A stretch of 64,000 nt of DNA from assembly GCF_015160855.1 (NCBI RefSeq), contig NZ_CP063373.1, forward strand, positions 4,526,001-4,590,000, in the 5' to 3' direction. The DNA comes from Streptomyces ferrugineus. GTDB taxonomy: Bacteria; Actinomycetota; Actinomycetes; Streptomycetales; Streptomycetaceae. Position numbers and translations under genes: made by a program. Within the stretch, counting starts at the first letter, position 1, and every line of letters begins with the position of its first letter. Shown piece by piece: positions 18,376 through 28,958 of the stretch. The notes beneath the pieces were generated by a model. It saw only the letters and a list, made by a program, of their open reading frames with translations, ran no database searches and was not told the DNA's origin.

Positions 18376-20310
18376 TCACCTCCTGCGGGCGGCCCGGGCG
18401 CGCAACCGGGCCGCCGTCCGGCCCAGCGCCGTGCCGAGTTTGCGTCGTGCCTTGCGGACAAGTCGTCGTAGGGCGCTGGGCCGGGGCTGGTGCACGACGT
18501 GCAGGCCGTCGGCCCCGGCGCGCAGGGCGAAGGGCAGTGCGAGGAAGCGTGAACCCGGCGCGGCGAGCCGCACGCGCCAGGTCGTCCCGCGCAGGTCGGC
18601 GAGGGGCAGCACCGCCTCGAGCACTGCGCCGGGGCCTTGCGGCGCCAGCGTCGCGGGTACGTCGTGGGTGGTGTGGGAGGAGATGAGACGGAGGGTTGTT
18701 CGGGTGCCCGCGCGGGGGACGTGCAGGGGGAGCGGCACGCGCAGCCGGTCGGCCGAGGCCGTCACGGCGTCCCGTGCGAGGGTCGCCAGGCCGAGGCCGT
18801 GGGTCGCGCGGTCGACGTCCAGGGCGAGATGGGCGTGCGGTGACGTCCAGTACGGCAGGACCAGATGGTCGCCGGCCAGGGCGGCGGGCGGCGTGGGGCG
18901 GGCCGCCCGGGGGGCCGGGCCCAGTCGGCACTCCTTGGTCCAGCCGCCCAGCTTGACCCGGACGAAGGCGTCCCAGACGCCGGCGCGGTTGAGGGCGGCG
19001 GGGTCGACGGTGGCCGTCGCGTGCAGCATCAGGCGGACCTGGCCGTCGCCGGCCGGCACCTCCTCGCGGGTGAACTCCACCGGCTGGAAGTACTGGGCGG
19101 CGCTCGCGCGCTCGCGCACCAGCAGATCCGCGGTGGCCCCCTTGAACCGGGCCGTCGTGTCGGCGCCCACCCAGGCGACGGCCGCGGCCAGGTTCTCGGG
19201 CGGGCCGTCCAGGGGCGTGCGGGCCGTCCCGGCGGGGAAGGTCATCGGCTCACCGGCGGACGTGTACTCGGCGGTGAAGCCGACCCGCAGTGTGCCGTCC
19301 TCCCAGGCCACGCGACCGGGGACGGCCGTGAGGGCGATGCCGGCCTCCCACTCGGCGAACGCCTCGACGTCGTCGTAGCGGTCCGCGGTGATCAGCGCGG
19401 AGACGACCTGCTGCGTCGGCTGGAGCCCGGCCGCCACGCCGGGTCCGAAGCGCTCCACGACGACCTGGTGCATCTCCTCGAACAACTCCCGGCGATAGTC
19501 CGCCGGCAGGGCGAGCAGCCGCCGCCCGCGCATCCGCTCGACCATCTCCACCCGCAGCCAGCGCCGGAACAGCCGGTCGCGCGACGGCCCCGGCTCGGTG
19601 TACCGCTCGACGACGTCCAGGGCCTCGCGGAGGTTCTTGAAGTAGCCGCCCGGGTCGAAGCGCTGGAACCCGGCGTTCGAGGCGTCGTCCCGCCGGACGT
19701 GGTAGTAGCAGACGTAGTCACCGAGCACCGCCACATTGCCCGCGCGCAGATACGCCTCCGTGACGAAGACGTGGTCCTCCAGGCGCCGTCTGCCCTCGGG
19801 GAAGCGCAGGCCGATGTCGTCGAGGAAGGCCCGCCGGAACATCTTGTGCGGGGTCAGGCTGTCGATCAGTGGCGCGTTCTCGACGGTGGCGCGCGGGTGG
19901 TTGCGGCGGAACAGCTCCACCGGGACCCCGCGGCCCTTGCCGGCCATCTTGCCGACCACGACATCGGCGTCGTTGGCCACGCCGTAGTCGTACATCCGCT
20001 CAAGGGCCTCGTCGCCGAGGTGGTCGTCGTTGTCGACGAACATCACGTACTCGCCCTCGGCGGCGGCGATGCCGACGTTGCGGGGCTTGCCCGACCAGCC
20101 GGAGTTCTCCTGGTGCACGACCTTCACCCGGGGTTCCGCGGCGGCCAGCTCGTCCAGCCGGGCGGGCGTGCCGTCGGTGGAGCCGTCGTCCACGAAGATC
20201 ACTTCGTACTCGTCCGGCGGCAGCGACTGCCGCAGCAGCGAGTCGATGCAGTCCTCGACATAGACCCCCGGGTTGTACACGGGGACCACCACGCTGACCT
20301 TGATCGGCAT
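18376..20310 (-). CDS. Family 2 glycosyltransferase with long C-terminal extension
   Basis: A 644-residue protein. The N-terminal 300 residues are a GT-A fold: SVVVPVYNPGVYVEDCIDS, VDDGSTDGT, a metal-binding FVDNDDHLGD (DxD-like) and a RRLEDHVFVTEA acceptor-site motif. The second half is predicted beta-rich with repeating hydrophobic strands, a layout like TarS/TarP wall-polymer transferases (inference). It probably adds a sugar, plausibly rhamnose, to a cell-wall or capsular polymer, given its coupling to rfbC. The ATG at 20310 precedes MPIKVSVVVP and has GGAG a few bases upstream. Confidence 0.85.
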   Translation of the reverse strand: MPIKVSVVVPVYNPGVYVEDCIDSLLRQSLPPDEYEVIFVDDGSTDGTPARLDELAAAEPRVKVVHQENSGWSGKPRNVGIAAAEGEYVMFVDNDDHLGDEALERMYDYGVANDADVVVGKMAGKGRGVPVELFRRNHPRATVENAPLIDSLTPHKMFRRAFLDDIGLRFPEGRRRLEDHVFVTEAYLRAGNVAVLGDYVCYYHVRRDDASNAGFQRFDPGGYFKNLREALDVVERYTEPGPSRDRLFRRWLRVEMVERMRGRRLLALPADYRRELFEEMHQVVVERFGPGVAAGLQPTQQVVSALITADRYDDVEAFAEWEAGIALTAVPGRVAWEDGTLRVGFTAEYTSAGEPMTFPAGTARTPLDGPPENLAAAVAWVGADTTARFKGATADLLVRERASAAQYFQPVEFTREEVPAGDGQVRLMLHATATVDPAALNRAGVWDAFVRVKLGGWTKECRLGPAPRAARPTPPAALAGDHLVLPYWTSPHAHLALDVDRATHGLGLATLARDAVTASADRLRVPLPLHVPRAGTRTTLRLISSHTTHDVPATLAPQGPGAVLEAVLPLADLRGTTWRVRLAAPGSRFLALPFALRAGADGLHVVHQPRPSALRRLVRKARRKLGTALGRTAARLRARAARRR

Positions 20311-20467
20311 CGGTCTCCATGCCCCCTGAGGGTCGTCGGCCGTTTGCACCGGATTACTGCGCTCGTGGCCAAATGCTAACCCTGTTACTGGGTTTGTCCA
20401 CCGCTCAACGACACCGAAGGGGCCCGGGGAACCGCCCCGAGGATCTCCGCACCGCTAGCCTGACGGC

Positions 20468-20968
20468 GTGCGACTGCTGCTGATGTCCGACACCCACTTG
20501 CCCAAGCGCGCCAAGGCCCTGCCCGACCGGCTGCTCGCCGAACTCCCGGGCGCCGACGTCGTGTTCCACGCGGGGGACTGGGTGGACACGGCCACGCTCG
20601 ACCTGCTGGAGAGCCGCTGCCGCCGGCTCGTAGGCGTCCACGGCAACAACGACGGACCGGACCTGCGCGCCAGGCTCCCCGAAACGGCGTACGCCGAACT
20701 CGGCGGCCTGCGTTTCGGCGTCGTCCACGAGACCGGCCCCGCCCAGGGCCGCGAGGCGCGCTGCGCCGCCCGTTTCCCCGACATCGACGTCCTGGTGTTC
20801 GGGCACAGCCACATCCCCTGGGACACGACCACCGCCACGGGCCTGCGCCTGCTCAATCCCGGCTCCCCGACGGACCGCCGCCGGCAGCCCCACTGCACCT
20901 ACATGACCGCGACCGTGGCCGAGGGGCGTCTCACAGACGTGGAACTCCACCGGCTGCCACCACGCTGA
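20468..20968 (+). CDS. YfcE/MJ0936-family metallophosphoesterase
   Basis: A 166-residue calcineurin-like phosphodiesterase. The metal-binding motifs appear in order: SDTHL near the start, HAGDW, GNND, VVHETG and the final GHSH. The family hydrolyses phosphodiesters in the cytoplasm; the natural substrate is usually unknown. The GTG start (VRLLLMSDTH) fits the fold exactly. It diverges from the glycosyltransferase gene across about 157 bases and is followed by a strong hairpin. Confidence 0.88.
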   Translation: MRLLLMSDTHLPKRAKALPDRLLAELPGADVVFHAGDWVDTATLDLLESRCRRLVGVHGNNDGPDLRARLPETAYAELGGLRFGVVHETGPAQGREARCAARFPDIDVLVFGHSHIPWDTTTATGLRLLNPGSPTDRRRQPHCTYMTATVAEGRLTDVELHRLPPR

Positions 20969-21005
20969 CGGCCGGTGTCAACGGGGAATGGGGCCTGCAC
21001 AAGAT

Positions 21006-21039
21006 CCGGGCCGCTCCTCGCGTATAGGAAGCGGCCCGG
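21006..21039. terminator. Hairpin terminator after the phosphoesterase gene
   Basis: A 10-base stem (21006-21015 with 21030-21039) that can extend inward by CCT/AGG pairs across one bulged base, around a short loop. It lies 38 bases after the phosphoesterase stop. The remaining bases to 21185 hold no gene that I can support. Confidence 0.75.
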
Positions 21040-21185
21040 GCGCTGCAGTGCGCTGTCATGGACCTCCTTCCCGCTCAGAGGCTGGGTTCGGGGGCATGAA
21101 TGCCTCCGTTGTGCCGTGACTACCCCCTCGCGCCCTCCTTACACCATCCGATTTCCGGCCAAATACGGCCGATCGGTGCGGGGGA

Positions 21186-21794
21186 TCACCTCCGACGGCC
21201 CCGCCGCCACCGCAGTACCCGCACCACCAGCAGCACCACGCCGAGCACCGCCCCCACCGCCGCGGCGCGCTTGGCCACCGGCGCCCCGGCCGTGCGGAAC
21301 AGATCCAGCGGCTCGTCCGGCTGCTCCCCGGCCACCGTCGCCTCGCCCGCGGGCGCGGCCAGCCGCTCCGACAGACATCGCGCGAACTGCCCGACCAGCC
21401 GGTCGCCCACCTCGGCCAGCACCCCGCGCCCGAACTGCGCCGGACGCCCGGTCACCGTCAGATCGGTGCGCACCGACACGGTCGTGGCGCCGTCGCTCTC
21501 GCTGAGCGTGCTGGTGACGGTGGCCCGAGCGGTGCCCTGTCCGTGGATCTCGCGGCCGCTGGCGCTCAGCACCATGCGGTGCGCCGCCTCGTCCTGCTCC
21601 TCGAAGACCGCGGTGCCCTTGTATGTCACGGTGACCGGACCCACCTTGACCTTGACCGCACCGTTGACGGTCTTGCCGTCGTACTCCTCGACGCTCGCCC
21701 CCGGCATACAGGGCGCCACGCGCTCGATGTCGAGGAGGGTGCGCCAGGCGTCGTCGACCGGGACGGGGACGGTGAACTCGTGGTGCAGCTCCAT
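21186..21794 (-). CDS. coxG: CoxG-like SRPBCC protein with C-terminal membrane anchor
   Basis: A 202-residue protein. Residues 1-150 are a CoxG-type SRPBCC domain with the signature MELHHEFTVPVPVDDAWRTLLDIERVAPCMPGA near its start. A proline/glycine linker leads to one hydrophobic helix (AVGAVLGVVLLVVRVL) and a basic tail, so it is probably tethered to the inner face of the membrane. CoxG recruits CO dehydrogenase to the membrane in characterised bacteria; here it is the last gene of the molybdenum hydroxylase operon. GGAGG lies 5 bases before the ATG. Confidence 0.87.
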   Translation of the reverse strand: MELHHEFTVPVPVDDAWRTLLDIERVAPCMPGASVEEYDGKTVNGAVKVKVGPVTVTYKGTAVFEEQDEAAHRMVLSASGREIHGQGTARATVTSTLSESDGATTVSVRTDLTVTGRPAQFGRGVLAEVGDRLVGQFARCLSERLAAPAGEATVAGEQPDEPLDLFRTAGAPVAKRAAAVGAVLGVVLLVVRVLRWRRGRRR

Positions 21795-21826
21795 GACTTC
21801 CTCCAACCGGCTGCTGAGCGGGACTT

Positions 21827-22933
21827 TCAGAACACCCCCTGGGGATGGATCGCGCCCGCCGTGGCCGTCAGCGGTGCGCCGCTGCCGCCCCACCGCAGCG
21901 CGACGATCTCGGCGGCGACGGACACGGCGACCTCCTCGGGCGTACGGGCCCCGAGGTCGAGCCCGACCGGCGAGCGCAGCCGCGCCAACTCGTCCTCGCC
22001 GAGCCCGGCTTCGGCCAGCCGCTCCATCCGGTCGTCGTGGGTACGGCGGCTGCCCATCGCCCCGATGTAGGCCGCCGGGCGCCGCAGTGCCACCTCCAGC
22101 AGCGGCACGTCGAACTTCGGGTCGTGGGTGAGCACGCAGATCACCGTGCGCTCGTCGGTGTCGGTGCCGCCGAGATAGCGGTGCGGCCAGTCCACGACCA
22201 CTTCGACGCCGGGTGGGAAGCGCTTCGGCGTGGCGAAGACCGGGCGGGCGTCGCACACCGTGACCCGGTAGCCGAGGAAGTCGCCGATGCGGGCGACCGC
22301 GGCCGCGTAGTCGATGGCGCCGAACACCAGCATGCGGGGCGGCGGCGCGAAGGAGTGCAGGAAGACGGTGACCGCGTCCTCGCGGCGCTCGCCGTGCGGG
22401 CCGTAGTGCCGCAGGCCCGTCGCGCCGAGGGCGAGTTCGCCGCGCGCGTCGGCCGTCACCGCCGCGTCGAGGCCGGACGTGCCCAGGGTGCCCGCGACCC
22501 GGTCGGGCCACACGGCGAGCGCCGCCCCGCGCGGCGCGGGTCCGTCGGTCACCGTCGCCACGGTCACCGGACGGCCCGCCGCGACGGACTCCGCGACCTC
22601 GCCGAACGACGGATCATCGGCCGGCGTCACCGGCCGCACCAGCAGGGTGATCTCACCGCCGCAGGTCAGCCCCACCGCGAACGCGTCCTCGTCGCTGTAC
22701 CCGAAGGTCTCCAGACGTGCCTCGCGGCTCGCCACGACCTCCTGCGCGAGCTCGAAGACCGCGCCCTCCACACAGCCCCCGGACACACTGCCCACGACCT
22801 CGTCGTCCGGGCCCACCGCCATCGCGGCACCGGGATCGCGCGGGGCGCTGCGGCTGGTGGCGACCACCGTGGCGAGTCCGAACGGCACCCCGGCCGCGTA
22901 CCAGCCGCCGAGCACCGGAAGAATCTCACGCAT
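21827..22933 (-). CDS. XdhC/CoxI-family molybdenum hydroxylase maturation protein
   Basis: A 368-residue XdhC-type factor that receives molybdopterin cofactor and helps insert it, with the terminal sulfido ligand, into the large subunit. The N-terminal XdhC region has the conserved SVSGGCVEGAVFE and a later LTCGGEITLLV Cys motif. The C-terminal part is a Rossmann-like domain (LVFGAIDYAAAVARIG), then THDPKFDVPLLEVAL and AYIGAMGSRRTHDDR, both family hallmarks. It overlaps the VWA gene by 8 bases. Confidence 0.9.
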   Translation of the reverse strand: MREILPVLGGWYAAGVPFGLATVVATSRSAPRDPGAAMAVGPDDEVVGSVSGGCVEGAVFELAQEVVASREARLETFGYSDEDAFAVGLTCGGEITLLVRPVTPADDPSFGEVAESVAAGRPVTVATVTDGPAPRGAALAVWPDRVAGTLGTSGLDAAVTADARGELALGATGLRHYGPHGERREDAVTVFLHSFAPPPRMLVFGAIDYAAAVARIGDFLGYRVTVCDARPVFATPKRFPPGVEVVVDWPHRYLGGTDTDERTVICVLTHDPKFDVPLLEVALRRPAAYIGAMGSRRTHDDRMERLAEAGLGEDELARLRSPVGLDLGARTPEEVAVSVAAEIVALRWGGSGAPLTATAGAIHPQGVF

Positions 22934-24086
22934 CGCCCGCTCCTCTCACCACGGCCGCCAGCCGCTCCAGCGCGGCCAGGCTGTGCCCCTCGACGAAGTC
23001 GTCCACGCTCGGCAGCGCCGCCGCCATCCCGGCCGCCAGGGGCGCGTAGCCGGGGCGCGCCTTGCGCGGGTTGGCCCAGACCACCCGGTGGGCCAGCCGG
23101 TGCAGCCGGCGCATCTGGGCGCCGAGCAGCTCCGGATCGCCGCGCTCCCAGCCGTCGGACAGCACCACCACGATCGCACCGCGCGCCATCCCGCGCTGCC
23201 CCCACCGGTCCAGGAACGCCCGCAGCAGTTCACCCAGCCGGGTGCCCCCGCGCCAGTCCGGCACGGCCGCCGCGACCGCGGTCATCGCCAGATCCGGATC
23301 GCGGTGCGCCATCTCCCGGGTCACCCGGGTCAGCCGGGTGCCGATCGTGAACACCTCCGTACGGCTGCCCCGGGCGGCCGCGTGCGCGAAGCGCAGCAGC
23401 GCGTCCGCGTACGGTGCCATGGAGCCGCTGACGTCCACGAGCAGCACGATGCGCCGGGGCCGCTCGGTCCGCGTGTGGCGGCGCAGCCGGGCCGGCTCCC
23501 CGCCGCGCCGCAGCAGCTCACGCACCGTGCGATGCGGATCGACCTCCCCGCGCCGGGCCGGCCGCCGCCGCGCCGAGCGCCGCGCCTCGCCGTGCAGCGC
23601 GAAGGCGGCCAGCAGCCGGCGCACCTCCTCCCGCTCGGCCGTGTCCAGACCGGCGACGTCCCGGTGGCGCAGGACCTCGGCGGAGCTGGCGAGGGCGGCC
23701 GTGGGCGTCGTCCCGCGCTCGTCGGAGGCAGGTGTGCGGCGCTCGCTCTCCACGTCCTGGAGCACCAGCCGAAGCCGGGGCACGGGAGCGGGCGCCGGCC
23801 TTCGCCCGACAGGTTCCCCGTCGCCGAAACAGGCCGCGAAGACCCGCTCGTAGCGCTCCAGGTCGTCCCGGTCCCCGCACAGCGTCAGCCGCCCCGCCCA
23901 GTACACGTCCGCCCGCATCCCGGGCCCGGGGCGGGTGTCGGACGACGGGACGTCCGACACCCGCCCCAGGGCCTCCACCGCGCACAGGAACGCGTACACC
24001 CGCTCGGCGCTCGCGTCGACGCCCGCCTCGCGCAGGGCACGGGCGAAGCCGAGGAGGGCGGCGTCCGCGGCGAGCACGGCCGTCAC
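22926..24086 (-). CDS. coxE: CoxE-like von Willebrand factor A domain protein
   Basis: A 386-residue protein. The C-terminal VWA domain has the MIDAS motif VLLVDVSGSMAPY (DxSxS) and a VVLSDGWERG segment. The N-terminal half is helical and charged. CoxE partners with the MoxR ATPase CoxD in assembling the Mo-Cu or Mo active site of CO dehydrogenase-type enzymes. GTG start; GTGA overlaps the MoxR gene stop. Confidence 0.88.
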   Translation of the reverse strand: MTAVLAADAALLGFARALREAGVDASAERVYAFLCAVEALGRVSDVPSSDTRPGPGMRADVYWAGRLTLCGDRDDLERYERVFAACFGDGEPVGRRPAPAPVPRLRLVLQDVESERRTPASDERGTTPTAALASSAEVLRHRDVAGLDTAEREEVRRLLAAFALHGEARRSARRRPARRGEVDPHRTVRELLRRGGEPARLRRHTRTERPRRIVLLVDVSGSMAPYADALLRFAHAAARGSRTEVFTIGTRLTRVTREMAHRDPDLAMTAVAAAVPDWRGGTRLGELLRAFLDRWGQRGMARGAIVVVLSDGWERGDPELLGAQMRRLHRLAHRVVWANPRKARPGYAPLAAGMAAALPSVDDFVEGHSLAALERLAAVVRGAGDA

Positions 24087-24961
24087 GCCCCTCGGACGGC
24101 GAGCACCGCGGCGAAGTCCAGTCCCCGTGCCCGCTCCGCGTCCTCCCGGTACTTCAGCACCGACCCCAGCGTGGCCGTCGCCAGCTCCGCGTCCACCTCG
24201 TCGGCGCCCAGGGCGTCGAGGGCCTCGGCCCAGTCGATCGTCTCGGCGACACCCGGCGGCTTGAGCAGATCGTGGCCGCGCAGCTCCTGCACCAGCGCCG
24301 TCACCTGCTCCGCCAGCCGCGCCGAGACGCGCGGCAACCGGCGCCGCACGATGGCCAGTTCACGGGCGAAGCCGGGATGGTCGAACCAGTGGTACAGACA
24401 GCGCCGCTTCAGCGCGTCGTGCACCTCGCGCGTCCGGTTGGAGGTCAGCACCACCACCGGCGGGGTCTTCGCGCGCAGCGTGCCGAGCTCCGGGATGGTG
24501 ACCGAGAACTCCGACAGCAGCTCCAGCAGGAACGCCTCGAACTCGTCGTCGGCCCGGTCGATCTCGTCGATGAGCAGCACCGACGGCTGGGTCTCCAGGG
24601 CGCGCAGCAGCGGCCGGGCGATCAGGAAGCGCCGGTCGTACAGCTCGCCCTCCAGCCGGTCGGCGTCGGTGACGCCGACGGCCTCGGCGGCCCGCAGCCG
24701 CAGCAGCTGACGCGGGAAGTCCCAGTCGTACAGGGCCTGCGAGGCGTCGATGCCCTCGTGGCACTGCAGCCGGATCAGCGGGGCGTCGAGCGCCTCGGCC
24801 AGGGCGGACGCGAGCGCGGTCTTGCCGACGCCCGCGTCGCCCTCGCAGAGCAGCGGCCGGCCCAGCCGCAGGGCCAGGTAGCAGGCGATGGCCAGCCCGT
24901 CGTCGACGAGGTATCCCGTCTCCTCCAGGCGGGCCCGCACCTGCTCCGGGCCGTCCGTCAC
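24083..24961 (-). CDS. coxD: MoxR-family AAA+ ATPase (CoxD-like)
   Basis: A 292-residue MoxR ATPase. Walker A is GDAGVGKTALA near residue 43, Walker B is VLLIDEIDRADDEFE, and sensor 1 is VVLTSNRTREV. CoxD-type proteins act with CoxE as a metal-centre chaperone pair. GTG start, 12 bases after the coxM stop. Confidence 0.9.
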   Translation of the reverse strand: MTDGPEQVRARLEETGYLVDDGLAIACYLALRLGRPLLCEGDAGVGKTALASALAEALDAPLIRLQCHEGIDASQALYDWDFPRQLLRLRAAEAVGVTDADRLEGELYDRRFLIARPLLRALETQPSVLLIDEIDRADDEFEAFLLELLSEFSVTIPELGTLRAKTPPVVVLTSNRTREVHDALKRRCLYHWFDHPGFARELAIVRRRLPRVSARLAEQVTALVQELRGHDLLKPPGVAETIDWAEALDALGADEVDAELATATLGSVLKYREDAERARGLDFAAVLAVRGA

Positions 24962-24973
24962 GGTGATCGCCGC

Positions 24974-25824
24974 TCACCCCATCCCGGCGGCCGCCAGCAC
25001 CGCCCGCTTGGTGAGCACCCGCGCCAGATGCGCCCGGTACTCGGGCGAGCCCGAGGTGTCCTGTGCCGGCCGGGTGCCCTCGGCCGCCTCGTCGGCGGCC
25101 CGGGCCACCGCGTCCGGGTCCGACGCGCCGGACAGCGCCTCCTCGGCCGTGGCGGCGCGCAGGGGCGTGGTGCCCATGTTGGACAGCCCGACGCGCGCCT
25201 CGGCGATGCGGCCGTCGTCGCGGCGCACCAGAGCGGCCACGCCGACGATCGGCCACGCCTGGGCGACCCGGTGGAACTTCTCGTACTTGAAGCCCCAGCC
25301 GTCCGTCTTGGGCACCCGCACCTCCAGCAGGATCTCGTCGGGCGCCAGCGCGGTCTGCAGATAGTCGACGAAGAACTCCCGCGCCGGGATCGCCCGCCGC
25401 CCCCGGGGACCGACCGCCACCAGCTCGGCGTCCAGGGCCAGCACCACCGCGGGCAGGTCCCCCGCCGGGTCGGCGTGCGCGAGGGAGCCGCCGAGGGTGC
25501 CGCGATGCCGTACGGCGGGGTCCGCGACCGTGGCCGTGGCGGCGGCCAGCACACCGGCGTGCCGGCGCACCAGCGGGTCGTGGAGCACCTGGTGGTGGGT
25601 CGTCATGGCGCCGATGGCGAGCGTGCCGTCGTCCTCGCGCACCCCGCGCAGCTCGGGGACGCGACCGAGGTCCACGAGCAGCTCGGGGAAGGCCAGCCGC
25701 ATCCGCAGCAGCGGCAGCAGGCTCTGCCCGCCGGCCAGGACCTTGGCGTCCTCACCACCCTCGGCGAGCGCGCGCACCGCCTCGTCGACGCTGCGGGGCC
25801 GGGCGTACTCGAATGCGGGGGGAA

Positions 25825-25828
<4 letters not shown>
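24974..25828 (-). CDS. coxM: FAD-binding medium subunit of xanthine dehydrogenase/CODH-type enzyme
   Basis: A 284-residue subunit. The FAD-binding signature AGGQSLLPLLRMRLA lies near residue 35 and the second motif TLGGSLAHADPAGDLP near 110. The C-terminal CO_deh_flav_C domain ends the protein. It carries electrons from the 2Fe-2S subunit to FAD and on to the acceptor. The ATG has AAGGAGG 8 bases upstream and overlaps the coxL stop by 4 bases. Confidence 0.92.
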
Positions 25829-28187
<2,359 letters not shown>

Positions 28188-28191
<4 letters not shown>

Positions 28192-28658
28192 GTCGTGACC
28201 TCCTGCTCGGCGGCGTCCAGGACGGCCCGCACGATGTTCTGGTAGCCGGTGCAGCGGCAGAGGTTGCCCTCCAGGCCGTGCCGTACCTCGTCCGGTGTGG
28301 GGTGCGGATGCTCGCGCAGCAGATCGCGCGCGGCCATGATCATGCCGGGGGTGCAGTATCCGCACTGGAGGGCGTGCCTGACGTGGAACGCCTTCTGCAG
28401 TTCGGACCACTCCCCGTCGTGGGCGAGTCCCTGCACCGTGGTGACCTCGCCGCCGTCCGCCTGGACGGCGAGCAGCGAGCAGCTCTTGACGCTCTCGCCG
28501 TCGAGGTCGACCGTGCAGGACCCGCAGTTCGAGGTGTCACAGCCGATCGGGGTACCGGTCAGACCGAGGCGGTCGCGCAGGTAGTGGATCAGGAGGAGAC
28601 GGGGTTCCACGTCGTCCTCGTAGGTGGTGCCGTCCACCTTCAGCGAGATGTGGGTCAT
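28188..28658 (-). CDS. coxS: 2Fe-2S small subunit of molybdenum hydroxylase
   Basis: A 156-residue iron-sulfur subunit. The plant-ferredoxin-type cluster motif [10 protein letters not shown] with a later C (KSCSL) is in the N-terminal half. The second cluster uses CGYCTPGMI and CRCTGYQNI. It shuttles electrons from the Mo site to the FAD subunit. It is the first gene of the leftward operon; GGAGGG lies just upstream of the ATG, at a short spacing. Confidence 0.94.
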
Positions 28659-28847
28659 GTGCCCTCCAGAGGCCGAGTGGGAATGGACAGGGGAAACATC
28701 GGCCGGGCGTGATGTACGTCACTGTATGGCCGTCGCGGTGCCACGGCGAGTGCTGCGGCAGCGTTCGTTGAGCGTTAATCCATTGCCTGATCGGGTCCGG
28801 TCCTGCTGCACTTCTCGGGTCCCGTCGTCACGCAACGAGGAGCAGCT

Positions 28848-28958
28848 ATGCGCACTGCGTTCATGTCCACCCAGGAAGGAACGACCCCCTCATCGAAGGA
28901 CATGACGCTTCGTGCACCTGCTCAACCTCGGGATCCTCGCCCATGTCGACGCCGGTAA
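28848..28958 (+). CDS. Possible 36-residue leader peptide overlapping the ribosomal protection gene
   Basis: An ATG with a strong ribosome site (GAGGAG, 5-base spacer) opens a 36-codon frame that ends with TAA 44 bases inside the next gene, in a different frame. The peptide is Arg/Pro-rich at its C-terminus and has no domain. The downstream gene has an in-frame TGA 9 bases before its GTG and only a weak, distant GAAGGA, so its translation may depend on ribosomes passing through this leader. Leader-controlled expression is known for other ribosome-targeting resistance genes. It could also be a chance frame. Confidence 0.45.
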   Translation: MRTAFMSTQEGTTPSSKDMTLRAPAQPRDPRPCRRR

